From contig JANXVH010000101.1 of assembly GCA_025351765.1 (NCBI GenBank), positions 24,248 through 88,247 of the forward strand: DNA of 64,000 nt, given 5' to 3'. Positions 7,768 to 16,599 of this stretch are shown here, one piece after another; positions within the stretch are counted from its first letter, which is position 1, and each line of letters opens with the position of its first letter. The position numbers and the translations under genes were made by a program. Under the pieces are notes generated by a model, which worked only from the letters and a program-made list of their open reading frames with translations, was not told the DNA's origin and made no database searches. Source of the DNA: Pedobacter sp. (lineage in GTDB: Bacteria; Bacteroidota; Bacteroidia; Sphingobacteriales; Sphingobacteriaceae).

Positions 7768-9552
7768 ATGAAAAAACTGTTATTAGTGGTAGGTATGGCT
7801 GTTTTATTTACAGCTTGTAAACAAGAAAATGTAGACAATAAAAACTCAGCTGGTGATAACCCGCAACTGGCAAAGGTATTTGAAAGTTTTTATGAAGGAT
7901 ACCTTAAACTTGATCCACTAACTGCAACATCTATTGGTGATGCCAGGTATAATAACCAATTGGCAAATACAGGTTCGTCGATATACTTGAAAGAGCTCCA
8001 TGATTTTTATCAAAGTTATCTTGATAGCGTAAAAACTTTTAAGCGTAACGACCTCAATGAGAACGACAAGCTATCCTATGATATTTTTGTATACGAAGCA
8101 CAAATTAACCTTGACGGTTTTAAGCATCATTTGGAATATATGCCTTTTAACCAAATGTTTGCCCTACCACTAACCATTGGGCAATTTGGATCTGGCAGCA
8201 ACGCACAACCATTTAAAACGGTAAAAGACTACAACGATTGGCTAAAGCGTTTAACCGCATTTTCTGTATGGGCTGATACGGCAATCGCTAATTTTGATAA
8301 GGGTATAAAGACGGGTGTAGTATTACCAAAAGCTTTGGTTGTTAAAATGATTCCACAAATGCAAAGCTTTGTAGTAACAGACGCTACAAAAAGCCTTTTC
8401 TATGATCCAATTAAGAATTTCCCAGCTAGTTTTTCTGCTACAAATAAAAAAACGCTTTCTGATGCCTATAAAACTGCTATCTTAAAAACAGCCGTTCCAG
8501 CTTATAGCAAACTGGCTACTTATCTTCAAAATACTTATTTGCCGCACACCCGCAGCACCTCAGGCCTATCGGCCGTTACAGAGGGCGCAGCTAAATATGC
8601 TTACCTGGTTAAGCAACAAACATCTACAGACCGCAGTCCGGAAGAAATTTACCAAACGGGTTTAAGCGAAGTTGCTCGCATCACTAAACAAATGGATAGC
8701 ATTAAAACTGTTGTTGGTTTTAAGGGCGATAGAAAAGCGTTTTTTGATTACATGAACACCAACTCCAAGTTCATGCCTTATAAAACACCTGAACAAGTAC
8801 TTGCCGCATTTGAAAAAATCCACAAAACAATGGAGCCCAATTTACAAAAAATGTTTACGCATGTGCCTAATACCCCTTTTAGAATTAAGCAAACGGAAGC
8901 GTTCAGAGCAGCTTCGGCAAGTGCAGAATACAATCAGGGATCTGCTGATGGTAAGCGCCCGGGTATTTTCTACGTACCCATATTGGATGCCGCCAAGTTT
9001 AACATTACCTCAGGCATGGAATCTTTGTTTTTACACGAGGCCATTCCTGGTCACCATTATCAAATCTCTTTAACTCAAGAAAATACCACGCTACCTAAAT
9101 TCCGCAGGTTTTTAATATCCGAGAATGCTTATGTAGAGGGCTGGGCATTATATTGCGAATCTCTGGGCAAAGAGTTAGGCCTTTATTCTGACCCCTACCA
9201 GCACATGGGGGCTCTTGGTGATGAAATGCATCGCGCCATCCGTTTAGTTGTTGATGTTTCCATACACACAAAAGGTATGACCCGCGAACAAGCCATTAAA
9301 TACATGATGGACAATGAAGCCATTAGTGAGCAAGGCGCAACTGCAGAAATTGAACGTTACATGGGCATACCGGCACAGGCACTCGGTTATAAAACAGGCG
9401 CTTTAAAAATAAGGGAGCTGCGTACTAAATATGAAAAGCAATTGGGCGCCAAATTTAATCTTGCCGAATTCCACAACCAGGTGCTTAAAGATGGTGCAAT
9501 GCCGCTTAGCGTATTTGAAACCAAAATGGACGCTTGGGCTAAGACCTTATAA
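7768..9552 (+). CDS. DUF885 family lipoprotein, putative zinc peptidase
   Basis: The protein has 594 residues from the ATG at 7768, starting MKKLLLVVGMAVLFTAC, a lipoprotein signal with cysteine at residue 17. An earlier start at 7729 would place polar residues in front of the signal and is unlikely. The family hallmark is HEAIPGHHYQ, an HExxPGHH zinc-binding motif, followed by ENAYVEGWALYCESLGKELG, where the glutamates complete the site. DUF885 proteins are widespread and resemble gluzincin metallopeptidases; many bacteria carry them as secreted or lipidated enzymes, but substrates are mostly unknown. Expected location is the outer or inner membrane, facing the periplasm. Confidence 0.9.
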   Translation: MKKLLLVVGMAVLFTACKQENVDNKNSAGDNPQLAKVFESFYEGYLKLDPLTATSIGDARYNNQLANTGSSIYLKELHDFYQSYLDSVKTFKRNDLNENDKLSYDIFVYEAQINLDGFKHHLEYMPFNQMFALPLTIGQFGSGSNAQPFKTVKDYNDWLKRLTAFSVWADTAIANFDKGIKTGVVLPKALVVKMIPQMQSFVVTDATKSLFYDPIKNFPASFSATNKKTLSDAYKTAILKTAVPAYSKLATYLQNTYLPHTRSTSGLSAVTEGAAKYAYLVKQQTSTDRSPEEIYQTGLSEVARITKQMDSIKTVVGFKGDRKAFFDYMNTNSKFMPYKTPEQVLAAFEKIHKTMEPNLQKMFTHVPNTPFRIKQTEAFRAASASAEYNQGSADGKRPGIFYVPILDAAKFNITSGMESLFLHEAIPGHHYQISLTQENTTLPKFRRFLISENAYVEGWALYCESLGKELGLYSDPYQHMGALGDEMHRAIRLVVDVSIHTKGMTREQAIKYMMDNEAISEQGATAEIERYMGIPAQALGYKTGALKIRELRTKYEKQLGAKFNLAEFHNQVLKDGAMPLSVFETKMDAWAKTL

Positions 9553-9588
9553 CTATGCAAGGACTAGGTACAGAACTAATTTTATTTG

Positions 9589-9652
9589 AAAACGTTTTAA
9601 ACCCGTTCTATACTCGTTGTATACCCGTTGCAAACACGTTTTAAAACGTGTT
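9589..9652 (+). repeat. 11-bp tandem array ending in a 20-bp perfect palindrome
   Basis: CGTT occurs at 9593, 9604, 9615, 9626 and 9637, exactly 11 bp apart, with unit consensus CGTTnTAnACC. The last unit runs into a perfect 20-bp palindrome at 9633-9652 (core CACGTTTTAAAACGTG), and the first lies in AAAACGTTTT (9589-9598), also palindromic. The array sits between the DUF885 gene and the DUF6266 gene. See findings. Confidence 0.8.
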
Positions 9653-9713
9653 ATTTACTTGTTAGTAACGCATAAATAACATTTAAAAATAGCATAATAA
9701 TCGTATTATTCAT

Positions 9714-9721
9714 TACTTTTG
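9714..9721 (+). promoter_or_regulatory. -7 promoter element of the DUF6266 gene
   Basis: TACTTTTG fits TAnnTTTG, 29 bp before the ATG at 9751. No clear -33 element was seen at 19 bp spacing. Confidence 0.5.
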
Positions 9722-9750
9722 TATGGTATTGTTAAGGATTTGGAAATTAT

Positions 9751-10386
9751 ATGGCGAGAATTAAAAATGGTATACTGGGTGGCTTTAGCGGGAAGGTGGG
9801 CACGGTAGTTGGGTACACCATAAACGGCAAAGAATTTATGCGTTCATTGCCAGAAAGAACTAAGCCAAGAACAGAAAATGAGAAAAAGAACAACTCTGCA
9901 TTTGGGCTGGTACAGGAGACTTTAACTCCTTTGTTAAAGTTACTTAAGGTTAGTTTTAAAAACTATGGGTCTGAAAGAGGTGGCTCAAAAGGCGCACTTT
10001 CATGGAATGTGAAAAATGCCATGATGGAAGTAGATGGTATTAAAATGATTGACCCTGCACTTTTCAAAATGAGCGGCGGCGAACTATCTGGCGCGATAGA
10101 CCCGGCAGTGGTATTGGAAAGCCCTGGTTTGTTCCGGTTTCACTGGAATGCTGATGCTGATCAATTGGGAACAAAAAAACAGGATCAGGTGCTATTACTG
10201 GCCATAAACTTTGAAACCAAAAAAAGCAAATATGTATGCCCGGGTGCATTTAGGAATACAGGAACAGAAACATTGCTACTGCCCAACGAAAAATCCGGTC
10301 TGGAATGGCATTTGTACATCGGCTTTGTTGCAGAAGATCGTTCAATACAGTCCGACAGTCAATACCTTGGAAAATTAACCGCCTAA
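9751..10386 (+). CDS. DUF6266 family protein
   Basis: This 211-residue protein begins MARIKNGILGGFSGKVGTVV, followed by the pattern GYTINGKEFMRSLPERTKPRT compared in parts, which I recognise as the N-terminal signature of DUF6266, a family frequent in Pedobacter and relatives and often present in several copies per genome. There is no signal peptide or membrane segment. The middle holds a helical stretch and the C-terminal half looks beta-rich (FRFHWNADAD, DQVLLLAINFE, EWHLYIGFVAED). Function is unknown; a structural or self-assembling role has not been shown. It stands alone, preceded by the 11-bp array and followed by lipA with its own promoter. Confidence 0.8.
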   Translation: MARIKNGILGGFSGKVGTVVGYTINGKEFMRSLPERTKPRTENEKKNNSAFGLVQETLTPLLKLLKVSFKNYGSERGGSKGALSWNVKNAMMEVDGIKMIDPALFKMSGGELSGAIDPAVVLESPGLFRFHWNADADQLGTKKQDQVLLLAINFETKKSKYVCPGAFRNTGTETLLLPNEKSGLEWHLYIGFVAEDRSIQSDSQYLGKLTA

Positions 10387-10442
10387 ACGAAACATTACAG
10401 GCTCCTAACATTGGGTGTTTCTTCCAATTGAAACCTATTGCT

Positions 10443-10450
10443 TAACTTTG
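10443..10450 (+). promoter_or_regulatory. -7 promoter element of lipA, 4 bp from the start codon
   Basis: TAACTTTG matches the consensus; four bases (CATC) separate it from the lipA ATG at 10455, so the mRNA is predicted to be leaderless. Confidence 0.65.
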
Positions 10451-10454
10451 CATC

Positions 10455-11333
10455 ATGATTGCACTTCCGGTTGTTTCAGAAAACCCCATTCAACGTAAAC
10501 CAGATTGGCTTCGGGTAAAGCTTCCTGTTGGCAAAGAATATGCACAAGTGCGCAGTCTTGTAGACACGCACAAGCTTCATACCATTTGTGAAAGTGGCAA
10601 TTGCCCCAATATGGGCGAGTGTTGGGGTGCAGGTACGGCTACTTTCATGATTCTTGGCAACATTTGTACGCGCTCCTGCTCTTTCTGCGCAGTAGCAACG
10701 GGCAGGCCTATGGCGGTTGATACTGATGAACCAAACCGTGTTGCTAATTCAGTAAAACTGATGCAGGTAAAGCACTGTGTAATCACATCTGTAGATAGGG
10801 ATGACCTGAAAGATGGTGGCTCTATCATTTGGGCAGAGACTTTACAGGCCATTCGCAGGGAGAGTCCTGAAACAACACTAGAAACTTTAATTCCTGATTT
10901 TAGAGGGGTTTGGGATAATCTTTACCGTGTTTTAGAAGAACGTCCTGAGGTAATGTCTCATAATATGGAAACCGTTAGGCGATTAACAAAACAGGTGCGC
11001 ATACAAGCAAAATACGATAGGAGTCTTGAAGCGCTTAAAAGAATTTCTGAATTTGGATTGAGAACCAAAACCGGCATTATGTTGGGTTTGGGTGAAACTG
11101 AAGAAGATATACTGGAAGCAATAGAGGATTTGGTGGCAAACGGGGTACATATTCTTACCCTTGGTCAATACTTGCAGCCTACCCGCAACCACCATCCTGT
11201 GGTGGACTGGATACATCCAGATCAGTTTGCAAAATATAAAGAAATTGGATTGGCAAGGGGATTAAAATATGTAGAAAGCGGCCCCCTTGTACGCTCTTCT
11301 TATCATGCAGAAAAACACCTTTTCGACTTTTAA
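10455..11333 (+). CDS. lipA: lipoyl synthase
   Basis: LipA is a radical SAM enzyme that inserts two sulfur atoms into protein-bound octanoyl groups to make lipoate for 2-oxoacid dehydrogenases and the glycine cleavage system. At 292 residues the length is normal. The auxiliary cluster cysteines are C45, C50 and C56 ([12 protein letters not shown]), and the radical SAM cysteines are C71, C75 and C78 (CTRSCSFC). The C-terminal serine used as the seventh cluster ligand is visible in LVRSSYHAE. No lipB is adjacent. Confidence 0.97.
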   Translation: MIALPVVSENPIQRKPDWLRVKLPVGKEYAQVRSLVDTHKLHTICESGNCPNMGECWGAGTATFMILGNICTRSCSFCAVATGRPMAVDTDEPNRVANSVKLMQVKHCVITSVDRDDLKDGGSIIWAETLQAIRRESPETTLETLIPDFRGVWDNLYRVLEERPEVMSHNMETVRRLTKQVRIQAKYDRSLEALKRISEFGLRTKTGIMLGLGETEEDILEAIEDLVANGVHILTLGQYLQPTRNHHPVVDWIHPDQFAKYKEIGLARGLKYVESGPLVRSSYHAEKHLFDF

Positions 11334-11376
11334 CTGCTATACATTTACGATGATCCGCAGAAAAAACAAATTACAG

Positions 11377-11406
11377 TTTGATGTTGTTGTAGTTTCTGTA
11401 TATTAG
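11377..11406 (+). promoter_or_regulatory. promoter of the sigma/anti-sigma operon
   Basis: TTTG at 11377-11380 and TATATTAG at 11399-11406 are 18 bp apart. The -7 box ends 7 bp before the TTG start codon at 11414. The -7 differs from consensus at one position (A for the third T). Confidence 0.55.
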
Positions 11407-11413
11407 CAATCCA

Positions 11414-11965
11414 TTGGCAGCATCAAAAAAGATATCACTCTCGGAAGAAGAGTTAGTTAGTAAACTGAAAAGTCAGGATACCATTGCTATACAGGCACTG
11501 TATGACATGTATTCAGGCGCGTTACTGGGTGTAATCTCCCGAATTATTCAGCAAACGGAAGTTGCTGAAGATCTGTTACAGGAAACTTTTATTAAAATCT
11601 GGAACTCTGCGGGTAGCTACGACAGTACAAAAGGTCGTTTATTTACCTGGATGATGAATATTGCCAGAAACTTATCTATAGATAAGCTGCGTTCAAAAGA
11701 CTTTAAAAATGCCCTGAAAAACCAAGACATCGAAAATAACGTAGATTTTATTGACGCGCAGAAAGGGGTATCCTTTAATGCAGATCTTCTTGGAATTAAG
11801 GACTTGGTAACAGCACTTAAACCAGAATTTAAAGCCGTATTAGATATGGTATACTTTAAAGGGTATACTCATGTTGAAGCAGCTGAGGAATTAAACTTAC
11901 CATTGGGTACTGTTAAAACCAGGATCAGGATGGGGATTATGGAATTAAGAAAGCATTTTAATTAA
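11414..11965 (+). CDS. ECF-type RNA polymerase sigma factor
   Basis: This 183-residue sigma-70 family protein has region 2 near residues 25-95 (AEDLLQETFIKIWNSAGSYD, LFTWMMNIARNLSIDKLRS) and region 4 near residues 130-180 (AVLDMVYFKGYTHVEAAEEL, LPLGTVKTRIRMGI). The start is a TTG at 11414, because the first in-frame ATG comes after region 2 has begun. With the promoter only 7 bp upstream the transcript would be almost leaderless. The anti-sigma gene follows after one base. The pair resembles SigK/RskA-type systems; the signal and regulon cannot be read from the sequence. Confidence 0.93.
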   Translation: MAASKKISLSEEELVSKLKSQDTIAIQALYDMYSGALLGVISRIIQQTEVAEDLLQETFIKIWNSAGSYDSTKGRLFTWMMNIARNLSIDKLRSKDFKNALKNQDIENNVDFIDAQKGVSFNADLLGIKDLVTALKPEFKAVLDMVYFKGYTHVEAAEELNLPLGTVKTRIRMGIMELRKHFN

Positions 11966-11966
11966 A

Positions 11967-12806
11967 GTGGAAGAAGCAAAAGCATATATTGAAACCGGCA
12001 TACTTGAACTCTTTGTTCTAGGGCAATTAACTGCTCCTGAAGAAGTAAGGGTTCTTGGTATGGCTTCAGAACATCCTCATGTTAAGCAGGAAATTGAAGC
12101 CATCGAAATTGCCATGGAGCAATATGCAGTGGAAAATGCCATTCAGCCTAGCGCTGGTTTGGAGCAAAAGATATTAGATAAAATAAAAAATACTGCGCCT
12201 GCAGTAGCTAAACAAGAAGCCAAAATTGTTTCCCTTAATCCAAATAGTAAAGACGAGTATCAATCCAAAGTGCGTACACTACGCTTTGCCTTGGCCGCCT
12301 GTGCTAGTTTGCTTATTGTTTGTGCTGCTGCGCTTTACTCTGCGCATAATGACCTTGGTATTGCACGAGAACAAATTGCCAGTCTTAGTTTAGACAGGGA
12401 GAAATTCTCTAGCACGGTTAGCTTTATGAAGGACAACAATGCCGACCTAAATAAATTGGTTAGCATGTCTGATGATCCTGATTGGAAAACTGTTAAACTT
12501 GCCGGCAAGAAAGATCCTAAAGACAATATGGTGGTTTATTGGCATGCAAAAGGTCGCCATGTTATTGTTAACAACGAGAAAATGGCATTGCCTGCTAATG
12601 ATAAAGATCATCAATACCAGCTTTGGGCGCTGGTTAACGGCAAGCCGGTAGATTTGGGTGTATTTGATGTAAAACCAGATTCTGCACATATCCTTCTTGA
12701 TATGAAAGGAATAGGAGCTGTGCAAGCATTTGCAGTAACTCTTGAAAAACGTGGTGGTAACCCTACGCCTACTATGGAACAAATGATGGTTATGGGTGGT
12801 GTTTAA
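11967..12806 (+). CDS. anti-sigma factor, RskA-like
   Basis: This 279-residue protein starts at GTG 11967, one base after the sigma gene stop. The N-terminal ~85 residues are the cytosolic sigma-binding part (TGILELFVLGQLTAPEEVRV). One membrane helix lies near residues 108-125 (ALAACASLLIVCAAALY), followed by a short coiled-coil-like stretch and a periplasmic RskA C-terminal domain (NMVVYWHAKGRHVIVNN, HQYQLWALVNGKPVDLGVFD). It should hold the partner sigma factor at the membrane until released by a signal, commonly by regulated proteolysis. Its 3' end overlaps the convergent nnrD gene by 17 bp. Confidence 0.9.
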   Translation: MEEAKAYIETGILELFVLGQLTAPEEVRVLGMASEHPHVKQEIEAIEIAMEQYAVENAIQPSAGLEQKILDKIKNTAPAVAKQEAKIVSLNPNSKDEYQSKVRTLRFALAACASLLIVCAAALYSAHNDLGIAREQIASLSLDREKFSSTVSFMKDNNADLNKLVSMSDDPDWKTVKLAGKKDPKDNMVVYWHAKGRHVIVNNEKMALPANDKDHQYQLWALVNGKPVDLGVFDVKPDSAHILLDMKGIGAVQAFAVTLEKRGGNPTPTMEQMMVMGGV

Positions 12807-13719
12807 CCACTTTTGATAATTGTTTAATTAGTTCTGTTGCCGTTATCGAATACTTCTTTTTAGCAAGTTCATCACCAGATTTTCCATGAAAATATACGCC
12901 TAAAATTGCCGCGTATTTGGCATCGTAACCCTGTGCTACGTAGGCTGCAATAATTCCCGTGAGGGCATCACCCATACCACCTTGAGCCATCGCCGGATTA
13001 CCGGTGTTGTTGATAGAAACTATACCCTTCTGATCTATAATAAAGGTATATGCGTTTTTCAGTACAATTACTATGTTAAACTCTGCTGCTTTGATTATTG
13101 CTGTCTGCAGGCGATCCCACCAGTTCTTATGTACACCAAACAACCTATCGAACTCTTTCATGTGAGGTGTAAGGATGGAATGGGGACTAAGTTTATGGAT
13201 TAGACTCTTATCACCGGCCATCATATTCAGTGCGTCTGCATCTGCAAGGATGGGCTTTCCGGCCTTTAAAACCTGGCTAAATAAGTTGACTTGATCCGTT
13301 CCTAAGCCTGAACCAATTGCTATAGAATTGTATTTTTGAAAAGGCTTGTTTTTTTCTTCCTGTAAATCTTTTCTATCTGCATACATTACTTCAGGTAAGC
13401 GCGTATTTAGTGCCGTTAAACCAGATTCTGGAATGCTTACAGTAGTAAGCCCAGCGCCTGCATGCAGACAGGCGTTTGCAGCAATCAAGGCCGCACCCAT
13501 AGTTTTGGGAGCTCCCGCAATGAGTAATACATGCCCATAGGTGCCTTTATGGGAAAATGTTGCTCTCGGTTTAAGAATCTTTGAAATGTCGGCCTCTTCT
13601 ACCAATTGGAAAGGATGTCTATTTTCTACTCGGCTGTCCATATCCAAGCCTTTAGCAACTACTTGCTGCAGACTATAAGGGTCTGTATCTGGCAGGTAAT
13701 CGCTTAAAAAAAGAGCCAT
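12790..13719 (-). CDS. nnrD: ADP-dependent NAD(P)H-hydrate dehydratase lacking the epimerase domain
   Basis: The enzyme dehydrates damaged NADHX/NADPHX back to NAD(P)H using ADP. Visible motifs are FSHKGTYGHVLLIAG, the substrate region LTPHMKEFDRLFG and the catalytic GNPAMAQGGMGDALTGIIAA. In most bacteria this domain is fused behind a YjeF_N epimerase domain of ~210 residues (total ~500). Here the protein is only 309 residues: the first ~50 residues align by pattern with the tail of YjeF_N plus linker (GLDMDSRVENRHPFQLVEEA), and the rest of the epimerase is gone. The gene starts 12 bp after the uvrA stop on the same strand, leaving no room for the missing part. Confidence 0.92.
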   Translation of the reverse strand: MALFLSDYLPDTDPYSLQQVVAKGLDMDSRVENRHPFQLVEEADISKILKPRATFSHKGTYGHVLLIAGAPKTMGAALIAANACLHAGAGLTTVSIPESGLTALNTRLPEVMYADRKDLQEEKNKPFQKYNSIAIGSGLGTDQVNLFSQVLKAGKPILADADALNMMAGDKSLIHKLSPHSILTPHMKEFDRLFGVHKNWWDRLQTAIIKAAEFNIVIVLKNAYTFIIDQKGIVSINNTGNPAMAQGGMGDALTGIIAAYVAQGYDAKYAAILGVYFHGKSGDELAKKKYSITATELIKQLSKVVKHHP

Positions 13720-13731
13720 AATCGTTGTTAT

Positions 13732-16572
13732 TTAATTCATTTCTTTTTTGAGGAATTTCCCGGTAAGGCTTATAGGGTTTTGGATTAATCCTTCAGGCGT
13801 ACCTTCAAAGATAATCCTTCCACCACCTGCGCCGCCTTCTTCTCCAAGATCAATTACCCAATCGGCCACCTTTACCACATCTAGGTTGTGCTCAATTACC
13901 AATACGGTATTCCCCTTGTCTACCAATTCGTTAAGTACACCAAGTAGTACATTGATGTCTTCAAAATGCAGACCCGTTGTTGGCTCATCCAAAATATAGA
14001 ATGTTCTTCCTGTATCCTTTTTAGAAAGTTCAGTAGCTAATTTAACCCGTTGTGCCTCTCCTCCGGATAGTGTTGTGGAGGATTGACCAAGGGTAATGTA
14101 ACCCAAGCCAACATCTTTTAGTGTTTTTATTTTACGGTAAATGGCAGGCATATTCTCAAAGAAATCTACAGCTTCTTCTATGCTCATATCCAGCACATCG
14201 CTTATGGATTTACTTCTGTACCGCACCTCCAGGGTTTCCCTATTGTAACGTTTTCCGCCACATTCTTCGCAAGGCACCTGTACATCCGGAAGGAAATTCA
14301 TTTCAATTACCTTCATACCGCCGCCCTGGCAAGTCTCGCATCTTCCCCCTTTTACATTAAAAGAAAAGCGCCCCGGTTTGTAGCCTCTTATTTTAGCCTC
14401 AGGTAATTGCACGTAAAGGTTTCTAATATCTGAAAAAACCCCGGTGTAAGTAGAGGGGTTTGACCGCGGCGTACGTCCAATGGGTGCCTGGTCTATTTCA
14501 ATCACTTTATCTATTTCTTTGAGTCCGTGGATCTTCTCATAAGGAAGCGGATGTTTCTTTGCCCTAAAAAAATGATGGTTTAGTATTGGATACAATGTTT
14601 CTGTGATCAAACTGGATTTACCACTACCTGAAACGCCGGTTACGGCAATAAATTTGCCAAGTGGAATTTCTACAGATACATCCTTTAAGTTATGTCCACT
14701 GGCTTTGATAATGGACAACTTATGGCCATTGCCTTTTCTCCTTTTCTTTGGCACTACAATACCCTTCTTACCATTTAGGTATGCAGCGGTAAGGGTATCA
14801 GAGGCCAATATTTGGGCTGGAGTTCCTTGAGCAACGATTTGACCGCCATGCACGCCGGCAGCTGGACCAACATCAATAACATGGTCTGCTTCCAGAATCA
14901 TCTCCTTGTCGTGTTCTACCACCAATACGGTATTACCCAAGTCGCGCAGGTTTTTCAATGCACCAATTAAACGTTCGTTATCCCGTTGGTGTAATCCAAT
15001 ACTGGGCTCATCCAAAATGTACATCACATTCATCAACTGAGAACCAATTTGCGTTGCCAGTCTGATCCTTTGCGCCTCTCCGCCAGAAAGTGTACGTGCT
15101 GTACGGTCTAATGATAAATAGGTTAAGCCCACATCGGTAAGGAAGCCAAGCCTAGTCCTTATTTCTTTTAAAATTTCTTTAGCAATAGTATTTTGCCTAT
15201 CACTTAATCTTTCTTCCAGTCCTACATACCAATGCTGTAAGGAGTTGATGTCCATCTCGGCCAGTTCAAAAATGTTTTTACCATCTATCTTAAAGTGCAG
15301 GCTTTCCTTTTTTAATCGGGCTCCATTACATGCCGGGCAGGTTTTTAATTTTCTAAAAGCATCAATATCGTCTACAGCTCCTTCGCCTTTTCGCTCCGCC
15401 TGTTCTTCTAATAGCTTAACTATACCATCAAAAGTGATCTGGTAATTTTGGACATTCCATTTATTGTATTCAACGGCTACACTAAGTAACTCGTGACTAC
15501 CATTAAGGATAATATTTATATTTTCTTCGCCCAATTTTTCTATTGGGGTAGAGAGTGAAAAACTGTACTTTTTAGCCAGGGCCTTTAATACCTGGAACAT
15601 CCAAATGTCTCTATACTCTCCAAGTGGAGCTAGGCCACCGTTAATGATGCTTAATTTAGGATTAGGAATAACTGATTCTCTATCGATCACGAGAATATAC
15701 CCTAATCCATCACAGTTCTCGCAAGCACCATATGGCGAATTGAAAGAAAAGCTATTGGGCTGTGGTTCATCATAAGAGATGCCGGTGGTAGGACACATCA
15801 GAAATTTGCTGAAATGGGAAACGTTGTTATCCTTATCGCTAATCTTAATAATTCCTTTACCAAGCTTCATGGCGGTTTGAAGTGAATCTTGCAGCCTCTT
15901 GGCATCTTTAGCATCTACAATTAGCCTGTCTACAACAATCTCAATATCATGAATCTTGTAACGGTCTACCTGCATTTTTGCGGTAATATCCTGAATCGTT
16001 CCATCTATGCGAACCTTTACGTAACCCTGTTTACGAATTTGTTCGAAGAGCTCACGGTAGTGTCCTTTACGTCCCTTAACCACGGGAGCAAGGATATTTA
16101 CTGGGGTATCGCTATATTTTTTGAAGATATTTGCTAGGATCTGATCTTCGCTCATCCGCTCCATTTTCTCTCCTGTATTATAGGAAAAAGCATCACCTGT
16201 ACGTGCATAGAGCAACCTCATAAAATCGTAAATCTCTGTAATGGTACCTACGGTAGACCTGGGGTTTTTACTGGTAGTTTTCTGCTCAATAGCAATAACT
16301 GGGCTCAGGCCTGAAACTTTATCTACATCGGGCCGTTCCATACCGCCCATAAACTGCCTGGAATAAGCACTAAATGTTTCCATATAGCGCCTTTGCCCCT
16401 CTGCATAAATGGTATCAAAAGCAAGTGATGATTTACCGCTTCCGCTTAAACCGGTAATGACTACTAGCTTATTACGCGGAAAAGATATATCTATATTTTT
16501 AAGGTTGTGAACCCGGGCCCCATATACTTCAACATCTTTTTGCTCACCCAGGTCAACGGTAGTATTACTCAT
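13732..16572 (-). CDS. uvrA: excinuclease ABC subunit UvrA
   Basis: UvrA is the damage-sensing ABC ATPase of nucleotide excision repair. The 946-residue length is normal. Two Walker A motifs are present, GLSGSGKSS near the N-terminus and GVSGSGKSS near residue 650, each with its signature (TLSGGEAQRIRLA and TLSGGEAQRVKLA) and Walker B (ILDEPSIGLH, ILDEPTTGLH). Zinc-finger cysteines are visible in CPACNGARL and in the C-terminal CETCQGGGM / CEECGGKR pair. nnrD follows closely. The -7 box ends 5 bp before the ATG. Confidence 0.98.
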   Translation of the reverse strand: MSNTTVDLGEQKDVEVYGARVHNLKNIDISFPRNKLVVITGLSGSGKSSLAFDTIYAEGQRRYMETFSAYSRQFMGGMERPDVDKVSGLSPVIAIEQKTTSKNPRSTVGTITEIYDFMRLLYARTGDAFSYNTGEKMERMSEDQILANIFKKYSDTPVNILAPVVKGRKGHYRELFEQIRKQGYVKVRIDGTIQDITAKMQVDRYKIHDIEIVVDRLIVDAKDAKRLQDSLQTAMKLGKGIIKISDKDNNVSHFSKFLMCPTTGISYDEPQPNSFSFNSPYGACENCDGLGYILVIDRESVIPNPKLSIINGGLAPLGEYRDIWMFQVLKALAKKYSFSLSTPIEKLGEENINIILNGSHELLSVAVEYNKWNVQNYQITFDGIVKLLEEQAERKGEGAVDDIDAFRKLKTCPACNGARLKKESLHFKIDGKNIFELAEMDINSLQHWYVGLEERLSDRQNTIAKEILKEIRTRLGFLTDVGLTYLSLDRTARTLSGGEAQRIRLATQIGSQLMNVMYILDEPSIGLHQRDNERLIGALKNLRDLGNTVLVVEHDKEMILEADHVIDVGPAAGVHGGQIVAQGTPAQILASDTLTAAYLNGKKGIVVPKKRRKGNGHKLSIIKASGHNLKDVSVEIPLGKFIAVTGVSGSGKSSLITETLYPILNHHFFRAKKHPLPYEKIHGLKEIDKVIEIDQAPIGRTPRSNPSTYTGVFSDIRNLYVQLPEAKIRGYKPGRFSFNVKGGRCETCQGGGMKVIEMNFLPDVQVPCEECGGKRYNRETLEVRYRSKSISDVLDMSIEEAVDFFENMPAIYRKIKTLKDVGLGYITLGQSSTTLSGGEAQRVKLATELSKKDTGRTFYILDEPTTGLHFEDINVLLGVLNELVDKGNTVLVIEHNLDVVKVADWVIDLGEEGGAGGGRIIFEGTPEGLIQNPISLTGKFLKKEMN

Positions 16573-16577
16573 AATTA

Positions 16578-16585
16578 CAAAGATA
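16578..16585 (-). promoter_or_regulatory. -7 promoter element of uvrA, 5 bp from the start codon
   Basis: TATCTTTG on the minus strand, followed by TAATT and then the uvrA ATG at 16572. Confidence 0.6.
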
Positions 16586-16599
16586 AATATTAAAGTGTT

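Noticed and set aside
9589..9652. CRISPR array or CRISPR leader
   Set aside because: Units are 11 bp with no unique spacers and no cas genes nearby.
9633..9652. A transcription terminator at the palindrome
   Set aside because: The perfect palindrome has no loop and is not followed by a T run; it is better seen as a DNA-binding site.
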